This document shows positions 1-5,257 of a DNA stretch of 5,257 bases, piece by piece. The position numbers and the translations under genes were made by a program. Positions within the stretch are counted from its first letter, which is position 1; each line of letters starts with the position of its first letter. This DNA comes from a bacterium (lineage in GTDB: Bacteria; Verrucomicrobiota; Verrucomicrobiia; Limisphaerales; UBA11358). Location of the stretch: positions 1 to 5,257 of the forward strand of contig JAJXXI010000325.1 of NCBI GenBank assembly GCA_021781185.1, read 5' to 3'. The notes beneath the pieces are model-generated. The model was given only the letters and a program-made list of their open reading frames with translations, did not search any database and was not told the DNA's origin.

Positions 1-978
1 GACCGCCACACGCCGAACGTGCCCATGGCGCAGTTGGAGGAATGGTTTCACGCCGAGTTTCGCCGCTCGCAGGATTCGGTCACCGAACTGCCGCACGCCC
101 GGGAATTTCTGGAGTTTTGCCGCGCGAAAAAATTCCGCCTGTTCCTCCTCAGCACGGTTCACACCGACCATTTCCAGGCACAATGTCGTGGCAACGGCTT
201 CGATGCGTTCCTCGAAAAGCCCTACACGAATGTCTGGGACAAGCGGGAGAAAATTCACGAAATCCTGCGCGAAAACCATCTCCAACCGGACGAGACGCTT
301 TTTATCGGCGACATGGAACATGACATCGCCACCGCCAAACACGGTGGCATTCATTCGTGTGCCGTGCTAACTGGCTACAACACGCTGGACCAGCTCCGCG
401 CCGCCGGGCCGGACTTGATCGTCGAGCATCTCGGCGAACTCAAACGCGTGCTGCTGAAAAATCATTTTCACCTCAAGCCGGTCGAACTTTTGGATGACGT
501 TGAACCGCCGTTGGCGACGGTCGGTGCCCTGATTTTCAACGCCGGCCGCAGCGAGGTGCTGATGATCTGCACGCACAAATGGTCGGGCAAATGGGGCATT
601 CCCGGCGGAAAAATCAAGCGTGACGAAAAATCTGAAACCGCCCTGCGTCGCGAAATCAAGGAGGAGACCGGCCTGAACATCACGGACATCGAGTTTGTGC
701 TCGTGCAGGACTGCATCAGCTCGAAGGAGTTTTACCGTGACGCACATTTTGTGCTGCTGAATTACATCTGCCGTTGCACCAGCAAACACCCGCGCGTGGT
801 GCTCAACGAGGAGGCGCGGGAGTTCCAGTGGCTACCGCTGGCCGCCGCGAAACGGTTGAAGCTGAACCAACCCACGAAGATTTTGCTGGCGGCGGTGGAA
901 AAAATGCAGAAAGCCAGAATCAGAAAACGGAAAAAAACAACCGTCCGCCATGAAGCCCGGAAAAATCTCCATCGTTGA
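1..978 (+). CDS. HAD phosphatase-Nudix hydrolase fusion protein (5' end outside window)
   Basis: Two hydrolase domains in one chain. The frame is open to base 1, so the GTG at 19 and ATG at 25 are probably internal; residue numbers here count from the GTG. Residues 1-147 are the C-terminal part of a Gph-like HAD phosphatase: motif II in LFLLST (S45/T46), a motif III lysine in DKREKI (K75 or K78) and motif IV FIGDMEHD (D98, D102). The motif I nucleophile Asp and the first part of the cap must lie off the left edge. After a short linker, residues 165-294 form a Nudix domain with a perfect box from G197 to L219 (G-x5-E-x7-RE-I-x-EE-x-G-L) and the usual later AREFQWLPL segment. Residues 295-319 are a Lys/Arg-rich tail encoded partly in the overlap with folB. 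Nudix enzymes cleave X-linked diphosphates and HAD phosphatases remove single phosphates. The substrate cannot be read from sequence; the folB coupling suggests dihydroneopterin triphosphate (inference). General nucleotide clean-up is the alternative. Confidence 0.85.
   Translation, partial: DRHTPNVPMAQLEEWFHAEFRRSQDSVTELPHAREFLEFCRAKKFRLFLLSTVHTDHFQAQCRGNGFDAFLEKPYTNVWDKREKIHEILRENHLQPDETLFIGDMEHDIATAKHGGIHSCAVLTGYNTLDQLRAAGPDLIVEHLGELKRVLLKNHFHLKPVELLDDVEPPLATVGALIFNAGRSEVLMICTHKWSGKWGIPGGKIKRDEKSETALRREIKEETGLNITDIEFVLVQDCISSKEFYRDAHFVLLNYICRCTSKHPRVVLNEEAREFQWLPLAAAKRLKLNQPTKILLAAVEKMQKARIRKRKKTTVRHEARKNLHR
921..949 (+). promoter_or_regulatory. folB: A-rich translation start region of folB without Shine-Dalgarno
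   Basis: The bases just before the folB ATG contain a run of seven A's (931-937) and end in a pyrimidine-rich stretch; no GGAGG-like sequence sits 5-10 bases upstream. The region is also coding for the basic tail of the upstream gene, which stops 29 bases inside folB. Ribosomes translating the upstream gene will pass through this start, so translational coupling is likely. Calling the A-rich tract a ribosome-loading element is inference. Confidence 0.3.
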
Positions 979-1312
979 TCTCGAAGTGTTCTACCGTGTC
1001 GGCGTGCCGGATGCGGAACGTGCCCGGCCACAGCGATTGCTGCTGACAGTTGAACTGGAGTCCGATTTCGCCGCCGCAGCAAAGAGCGACGGCATTACCG
1101 ACACGATTAATTATTACGCTGTCACGCAGCGGCTCCTGAAATTGGGCGAAGGCCGCGAGTGGAAGCTGATTGAAAAACTGGCCGCCGACATTGCGGACCT
1201 GGTTTTATCCGAATTCAAGCCGCTGGCGGTATCCGTCGAGGTGAAGAAGTTCATCATCCCGGAAGCGCGGCATGTGTCCGTCTCACTGACGAAAACCTGT
1301 CCGATCAGTTGA
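950..1312 (+). CDS. folB: Dihydroneopterin aldolase (FolB)
   Basis: Cytosolic enzyme of tetrahydrofolate synthesis. It converts 7,8-dihydroneopterin to 6-hydroxymethyl-7,8-dihydropterin plus glycolaldehyde and usually forms an octamer. The 120-residue length is typical of the family. Visible family features: IVDLEVFYRVGVPDAER (residues 8-24) with the conserved Gly-Val and Glu23, Gln28, the SDGITDTINYY block (46-56) that carries the conserved Tyr, Leu-Ile-Glu75 for pterin binding, and Lys100 in KFIIPEARHVSVSL at the catalytic lysine position. The ATG start gives the expected N-terminal strand directly. The gene overlaps the HAD-Nudix gene by 29 bases in another frame and converges on the transporter gene. 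The close homologue FolX (dihydroneopterin triphosphate epimerase) cannot be wholly excluded, but FolB is the more likely call. No folE, folK or folP is seen in the window. Confidence 0.88.
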   Translation: MKPGKISIVDLEVFYRVGVPDAERARPQRLLLTVELESDFAAAAKSDGITDTINYYAVTQRLLKLGEGREWKLIEKLAADIADLVLSEFKPLAVSVEVKKFIIPEARHVSVSLTKTCPIS

Positions 1313-1320
1313 TCCAACAG
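1291..1320 (-). terminator. Possible weak intrinsic terminator of the leftward operon
   Basis: Read on the - strand, just after the transporter stop codon, the sequence forms CUGUU-G-GAUC, loop AACU, GAUC-G-GACAG. That is a stem of nine pairs including one G-U, with a single G-G mismatch, followed by GUUUUC. On the + strand the same inverted repeat has two mismatches and no following T-run, so it fits leftward transcription better. It lies within the last codons of folB. The stem is A+T-rich and the U-run is short, so termination would be weak at best. Confidence 0.3.
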
Positions 1321-1327
1321 TTCCGCC

Positions 1328-3007
1328 TCACTTGCCTTCCGCCGCGGACGCATCGCGGTATCGGTAGAACGCGGCGACGACGCTGAACAGCACCGCCACG
1401 ACCAAAGTCATGCCGGCGTATTGCAGGAACCGGCCGGTGCTGACCGACGCGGCTGAGTTGGTGGCGCTGGCGAACAGCTTGGTGACGGTTACCACGAACA
1501 GGTCGCCCATCGAGATGGTCAAGAGCCAGAAACTCATGATGGTGCTTTTCAATTCCGGCGCAGCCTCACGAAAGGCGAATTCCAGGCCGGTCGTGGAAAA
1601 TAAAACCTCGGCGGCGGTGAGGATGGAATAGGGAATCGTCTGCCACAGCACGCTCAAATGCGCGCCGCTCTCGATCTGCTTTTGCAGCGCCGCCACCACG
1701 AGATACGAGCCGGCGGCCACAAACATGCCGCACGACATCCGCTTGAGCGGCGAGGCGAACCGCCCGATACGCGGATAAATGACCAGCGTGAAGAGCGGCA
1801 CCAGAATCATCACGATGAGCGGGTTCATGGACTGCATTTCTTCCGCGCCAAGAATCAAATGCACAAGCTCAAAAGGCGAGCTGGCAGCGCCGTGCAACCA
1901 ATGGCTGATGCCATCAATTGTAGGAAACCAGAACGCGGGCAGTGCCAGCGGGACCATCTGCTGCCCCTGCAAAACCCACGTGGAATTGGTCTGATCAAAC
2001 AGCGTCCAGAAGATCGGCACGAAGGCGAAGATAAACAGGATGGGCGTGAAAGAGCGCGCGCCGCTGATTTCCTTTTCCCCATGTCGGCGGGAAGCGCCGG
2101 CCCAAAACGCCTCCGGCAGTTCGGTCTTGCGCAGCAAGCTCAGGACGATGACGAGCAGATACCAGACGCCAATGCAGACGAGCGCCGTCCAGCCGAGGAA
2201 TTGCGCGGAACTGCCCGACCGCTCGGAAAAGCCGAGGATGGTCATCAGCGCCATCGCCAGCACGGGCAGGCCGATCGTGGCAACGAGGTTCAGCAACGCG
2301 GAAAATTTGAACTGCGGGCGGGCGCGGAACGCGTTCGAGAACACCGTAAAAAATCCGGCTTGATGCGACTGCCGGTTCGTCGGCACGCGGACATAATGTT
2401 TCGTGCCCAGCCAGAAGACGAAGGTGGCGATGGCCATCAGGATACCCGGCACGGCAAACGCCAGGCTGTAGCCGTGGTGGTCCTTGACCCAGGGAATCAC
2501 CAGAAACGAGAAGAACGAGCCGAAGTTGATGGCCCAGTAGAATGCGCCGTAGGCCTTTTGCAGCAGATGCGCCTGCTCGGGCTTGAACTGGTCGCCCATG
2601 AAGGCCGAGACGCAGGGCTTGATGCCGCCGGAGCCAAACGCAATCAGTCCGAGACCGGCGGCGAGACAGACCATCTTGCCGTGGACGCCGCCCGCGAAAT
2701 CGCTGCACGCCAGCACGCCATGGCCAAGGCAGTAGAACAGCGACACCCAGAGAATGGTGTGATAGCGTCCGATGAGCTTGTCCGAGAGCCACGCGCCGAA
2801 GAGCGGCATGAAATAGTTGGCGAAGACAAAGAGGTGGATGATCTCCGTGGCTGAATCTGCGCTCTGGCCGAGTCCGCCCTTCAGCACTGCACCGGTGATA
2901 TAGCCGGCGAGGATGCTCCGCATGCCGTAATAGCTGAAGCGTTCGCACGCCTCGTTGCCGACGATGTATTTGATCTGCTCCGGCCAGCGCTGGGTGGGTG
3001 AACTCAT
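1328..3007 (-). CDS. POT/PTR2-family proton-dependent oligopeptide transporter
   Basis: Inner-membrane symporter of the major facilitator superfamily that takes up di- and tripeptides with protons. The 559-residue product has about 14 hydrophobic segments: six N-terminal helices (roughly 24-200), two extra helices typical of bacterial POTs (about 238-260 and 270-292), and six more (about 322-548). The proton-coupling motif is intact as E19-A-C-E22-R23-F-S-Y-Y-G, with R30 after it. The PTR2 signatures are FGSGGIKPCVSAFMGDQF (K130 in helix 4) and FYWAINFGS. WTLFDQTNSTWVLQG marks helix 7, and IPYSILTAAE places the conserved Glu467 in helix 10. The loop between helices 7 and 8 (about 351-394) looks some 20 residues longer than usual. 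The ATG is 36 bp after the dgt stop, on the same strand, so co-transcription is likely; no strong ribosome site is visible. Substrate preference within the family (peptides or other small solutes) is not decidable. Confidence 0.95.
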   Translation of the reverse strand: MSSPTQRWPEQIKYIVGNEACERFSYYGMRSILAGYITGAVLKGGLGQSADSATEIIHLFVFANYFMPLFGAWLSDKLIGRYHTILWVSLFYCLGHGVLACSDFAGGVHGKMVCLAAGLGLIAFGSGGIKPCVSAFMGDQFKPEQAHLLQKAYGAFYWAINFGSFFSFLVIPWVKDHHGYSLAFAVPGILMAIATFVFWLGTKHYVRVPTNRQSHQAGFFTVFSNAFRARPQFKFSALLNLVATIGLPVLAMALMTILGFSERSGSSAQFLGWTALVCIGVWYLLVIVLSLLRKTELPEAFWAGASRRHGEKEISGARSFTPILFIFAFVPIFWTLFDQTNSTWVLQGQQMVPLALPAFWFPTIDGISHWLHGAASSPFELVHLILGAEEMQSMNPLIVMILVPLFTLVIYPRIGRFASPLKRMSCGMFVAAGSYLVVAALQKQIESGAHLSVLWQTIPYSILTAAEVLFSTTGLEFAFREAAPELKSTIMSFWLLTISMGDLFVVTVTKLFASATNSAASVSTGRFLQYAGMTLVVAVLFSVVAAFYRYRDASAAEGK

Positions 3008-3043
3008 CAGATCAAATCAATCCGCGTTGGGCCGGGGCCTGAT

Positions 3044-4201
3044 TTAAATTTCAAAACGCTCGCCCAGAATCCGCTCGCATTCGATCATGACATAGCGGTC
3101 GGTCATGCCGGCGAGATAATCGCAGACCGCCCGGGCCAGGCCGATTTTTTTGACGCGGCGCTTCGAGCTGTCGCCGATTTCCTTCGGATGGGCGAGGTAA
3201 TATTTGAAAAGCTGCCCCAGCATTTTCACCGCCCGCAAGTTGGGCTGATGCACCACCGGGTTGAAGTAGAGATTTTTGTAGAGGTAATTTCGCAGTTCCT
3301 GGTTCAGCTTGCGGCGTTCGGTGCTGTATTGGATCAACGCCTTGGGATGTCGCCGCACGTCGTCGGCCGTTTCTACCCCGGCCGCCAGAATCAGCCGTTC
3401 GCTGGTTTTCACGACGTCGCGAATTTGCAAATCAATGATGGTGCGGATGGTGAAGTAACGGCGGCATTCGTCGGGCAGTGGACCGTGCTCCTTTTTCACC
3501 GCGCGGGCGGCCTGGGCCCACACGCGGACGTTTTTCGTGAGATGCTTTTCGGAGAGCAGGCCGGAATCCAGACCGTCATCCAGATCGTGGCTGTAATAAG
3601 TGATTTCGTCGGAGAGGTTGGCGATTTGCGCCTCGAGCGAGGAGTTTTTGGCGTCAAACCCTTTGCGGCGGGACGGATGGTCGTAGGCCGTGTGATGTTT
3701 GGCCAGTCCTTCCAGCACTTCCCAGGAAAGGTTCAGGCCGGGAAAACCGGGGTATTTCTCCTCCAGTTGCTCGACGATGCGCAGACTGTGCTGGTTGTGC
3801 TCAAAACCGCCTTTGCCCTTCATGAGGCGGGCGAGAATGGTTTCCCCCCGGTGGCCGAACGGTGAATGACCGAGGTCATGCGCAAGCGCGATGGTCTCGG
3901 CGAGGTCGGTGTTCAGCCGGAGCGCGCTGGAGATGTTGCGCGCAATTGCGGCGACCTCGATGGTGTGTGTCAGCCGGGTGCGCAGATGATCGCCCGTGCC
4001 GTTGAGAAACACCTGCGTCTTGTATTCCAGCCGGCGGAACGCGCGTGAATGAATCACCCGGTCGCGGTCGCGCTGATATTGCGTGCGCCAGACGGGCGGC
4101 GGTTCCTGGTATTTGCGGCCACGCGTCTCGCCGCTGAACTGGGCGTAGGAGGCGAGAAACTGGTGTTCCTGTTGTTCGAGTTCCTGACGGGTGCGGGGCA
4201 T
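3044..4201 (-). CDS. dgt: dGTPase-like dNTP triphosphohydrolase (type 2, HD domain)
   Basis: Cytosolic metal-dependent enzyme that splits dNTPs, dGTP in the founding member, into deoxynucleoside and inorganic triphosphate. The 385-residue length and the N-terminus with MPRTRQELEQQEHQFLASYA match the shorter type-2 (dGTPase-like) family rather than the roughly 500-residue E. coli Dgt, and support this ATG. The block from R44 to F65 (QRDRDRVIHSRAFRRLEYKT) is highly characteristic. HD-domain metal ligands are all present: H79 (RLTHTIEV), H108-D109 (LAHDLGHSPFGH) and D198 (LSDEITYYSHDLDDG). GGFEHNQHS (131-139) and KHHTAYDHPSRRKG (168-181) are further family landmarks. It starts 11 bp after the ispH stop with no Shine-Dalgarno; an A-rich stretch (4221-4212 read leftward) precedes the ATG. 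True substrate range is unknown, because type-2 members vary. The gene symbol refers to the family. Confidence 0.93.
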   Translation of the reverse strand: MPRTRQELEQQEHQFLASYAQFSGETRGRKYQEPPPVWRTQYQRDRDRVIHSRAFRRLEYKTQVFLNGTGDHLRTRLTHTIEVAAIARNISSALRLNTDLAETIALAHDLGHSPFGHRGETILARLMKGKGGFEHNQHSLRIVEQLEEKYPGFPGLNLSWEVLEGLAKHHTAYDHPSRRKGFDAKNSSLEAQIANLSDEITYYSHDLDDGLDSGLLSEKHLTKNVRVWAQAARAVKKEHGPLPDECRRYFTIRTIIDLQIRDVVKTSERLILAAGVETADDVRRHPKALIQYSTERRKLNQELRNYLYKNLYFNPVVHQPNLRAVKMLGQLFKYYLAHPKEIGDSSKRRVKKIGLARAVCDYLAGMTDRYVMIECERILGERFEI

Positions 4202-4212
4202 GAGTGGAAGGT

Positions 4213-5257
4213 TTATTTTTTCAACAATTCCTGGACGGAGATGCCGCGCAGTTCAAAGAGGCGGCGAATGGTGTCCTCTATCAAGTTGTTCGGACAACTT
4301 GCGCCGGCGGTGATGCCCACCGTGATGTTGCCGGCGGGCAGCCAGTCGCTCGTCTCCACCTCCTCTTTTTTGTGCTGGTTGTAGTGGCGGATGAGCGTGG
4401 TGGAGGCCATTTTGGCGGCGTTTTTGATGAAGTAGGTCGGCAGTTTGGCCTCGCCCATTTCCGCCAGATGCGACGTGTTGGAGGAATTATAGCCGCCGAT
4501 GACGATGAGCAGGTCGGGCGGGGTTAACAGCATTTTTTCCAGCGCGTCCTGACGATCCTGGGTGGCACCGCAGATCGTGTCGAAGAAACGGAAATGCTGG
4601 GCGATTTTGTCCGGACCGTATTTGGTTTCCATGACGGTCCGGAACCGGCGCTGCACTTCCTCCGTTTCACCCCGGAGCATGGTGGTTTGATTGGCCACCC
4701 CGACAGCCTGCAAGTGGAGGTCCGGATCAAACCCGGCGGAATAGGCGCCTTCAAACTTGTTGAGAAATTCCACCTTGTCGCCGCCGCGCAAAATGTAGTT
4801 ACAAACGTAGTCCGTTTCGGCCAGGTTGAAGACCACGAGGTAATGGCCGCTGCCATAGGCGCGGGCTTGAGACGTCGTCGCCTTGGTTTCCTCGTGTTTG
4901 GCCTTGCCGTGGATGATGCTGGTGACATGTTCCTTGGAATACTGGCGGACACGTTTCCAGACGCTCATCACGTCGCCGCAGGTGGTGTCCACGAGGATGC
5001 AGCCCTTGGCCTCCAGTTTTTTCCGGGTGCTGACCTCGGTGCCGAAGGCGGGAATGATGACCGCATCGCCGGATTGCAGGCGTTCCACTTCCTCGTCGGT
5101 CGGCTTCGGGGAAATGATTTGAATGCCCATATTGCGGATCTGGTCGTTCACCTCCGGGTTGTGGATGATTTCGCCGAGTAGATAAATGGGCGTTTGCGGG
5201 GCGACCTCCGAAAAATAATTCTGCGCCGCGTAAGCCAGGTCAATCGCGCGTTCCACG
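4213..5257 (-). CDS. ispH: 4-hydroxy-3-methylbut-2-enyl diphosphate reductase, plant/cyanobacterial type (N-terminus outside window)
   Basis: Final enzyme of the MEP (non-mevalonate) isoprenoid pathway; a cytosolic [4Fe-4S] protein that reduces HMBPP to IPP and DMAPP. About 348 residues are visible. The GTG at 5256 is not the start: it is the valine of the family's GFCxGVxRA motif, seen here as V-ERAIDLAYAA, so the first cluster cysteine lies just off the right edge. Counting from that valine, H32 is in GEIIHNP, C93 is in VDTTCG, H121 and E123 are in KHEET (E123 matches the catalytic Glu126 of E. coli), T191-T192 are in ANQTTMLRGETEE, C229 is in FDTICGATQDRQ, and N257-S258-S259 are in GGYNSSNTSH. 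Near the C-terminus, VGITAGASCPN is typical. IIHGKAKHEET, NYIL and YSAGFDPDL place it in the longer plant/cyanobacterial branch. The residue after C93 is Gly, where E. coli and plants have Pro. It is the first visible gene of the leftward ispH-dgt-transporter cluster. Confidence 0.96.
   Translation of the reverse strand, partial: VERAIDLAYAAQNYFSEVAPQTPIYLLGEIIHNPEVNDQIRNMGIQIISPKPTDEEVERLQSGDAVIIPAFGTEVSTRKKLEAKGCILVDTTCGDVMSVWKRVRQYSKEHVTSIIHGKAKHEETKATTSQARAYGSGHYLVVFNLAETDYVCNYILRGGDKVEFLNKFEGAYSAGFDPDLHLQAVGVANQTTMLRGETEEVQRRFRTVMETKYGPDKIAQHFRFFDTICGATQDRQDALEKMLLTPPDLLIVIGGYNSSNTSHLAEMGEAKLPTYFIKNAAKMASTTLIRHYNQHKKEEVETSDWLPAGNITVGITAGASCPNNLIEDTIRRLFELRGISVQELLKK

Noticed and set aside
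19..27. GTG at 19 or ATG at 25 as the true start of the HAD-Nudix gene
   Set aside because: Either start would give a HAD domain without its motif I nucleophile, and the frame stays open to base 1, so the gene very probably begins upstream of the window.
1658..2854. Long open frame of 398 codons on the + strand, antisense to the transporter gene
   Set aside because: Its translation is dominated by Arg, His, Gln, Asp and Glu with no recognisable domain, as expected for the reverse complement of a hydrophobic membrane-protein gene. The opposite strand carries unmistakable POT motifs.
1995..2948. 317-codon open frame on the - strand within the transporter gene in another frame
   Set aside because: Arg/Leu/Pro-rich out-of-frame translation typical of G+C-rich DNA; it wholly overlaps the POT gene and has no family motif.
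3029..3049. G+C-rich GGCC repeat and the ATTTAAAT palindrome between dgt and the transporter as a terminator or operator
   Set aside because: The GGCC arms are only two bases apart, too close for a hairpin loop, and the 8-bp palindrome mostly overlaps the dgt stop region; neither is more than chance would give.
3188..3865. 225-codon + strand open frame opposite dgt
   Set aside because: No recognisable motif, and the other strand encodes all the HD-domain ligands of the dGTPase family.
3044..4201. dGTPase as an anti-phage defence gene
   Set aside because: dNTP-depleting dGTPases exist in phage defence, but this one sits between ispH and a transporter with no defence or mobile genes nearby, and it looks like the common type-2 family.
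4594..5181. 195-codon + strand open frame opposite ispH
   Set aside because: It mirrors the conserved IspH coding region and shows no domain of its own; the antisense frame is open through codon bias.

Overview
The window is a compact, gene-dense, fairly G+C-rich stretch of bacterial chromosome with five protein genes and almost no non-coding DNA. Two genes on the + strand converge on three genes on the - strand. There are no RNA genes, transposons, CRISPR arrays or phage genes. The organism is probably not a proteobacterium: its IspH is of the longer plant/cyanobacterial type, its dGTPase is of the shorter type-2 form, and its peptide transporter is a POT protein of the kind common in Verrucomicrobia, Planctomycetes and Bacteroidetes. 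Verrucomicrobia or a relative is my best guess, and it is only an inference.

Left half, + strand (1-1312): a two-domain protein, cut by the left edge, carries a HAD-type phosphatase domain followed by a complete Nudix pyrophosphohydrolase domain. Its last 29 bases overlap the start of folB (dihydroneopterin aldolase). This arrangement suggests a function. In folate synthesis, 7,8-dihydroneopterin triphosphate must lose pyrophosphate (done by a Nudix enzyme, NudB/FolQ, in known bacteria) and then one phosphate (often assigned to non-specific phosphatases) before FolB can act. A Nudix-HAD fusion translationally coupled to FolB could do both steps in one polypeptide. This is the most interesting lead in the window.

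Right half, - strand (5257-1328, read right to left): ispH (last enzyme of the MEP isoprenoid pathway, N-terminus beyond the right edge), an 11-bp gap, a dgt-like dNTP triphosphohydrolase, a 36-bp gap, and a POT-family proton-coupled peptide transporter. The spacing suggests one transcript, although the three products belong to unrelated processes.

folB and the transporter gene end tail to tail, 15 bp apart. A weak hairpin followed by four U's, readable on the - strand and lying inside the 3' end of folB, may terminate the leftward operon. No start codon inside the window has a convincing Shine-Dalgarno sequence; two are preceded by A-rich tracts instead.
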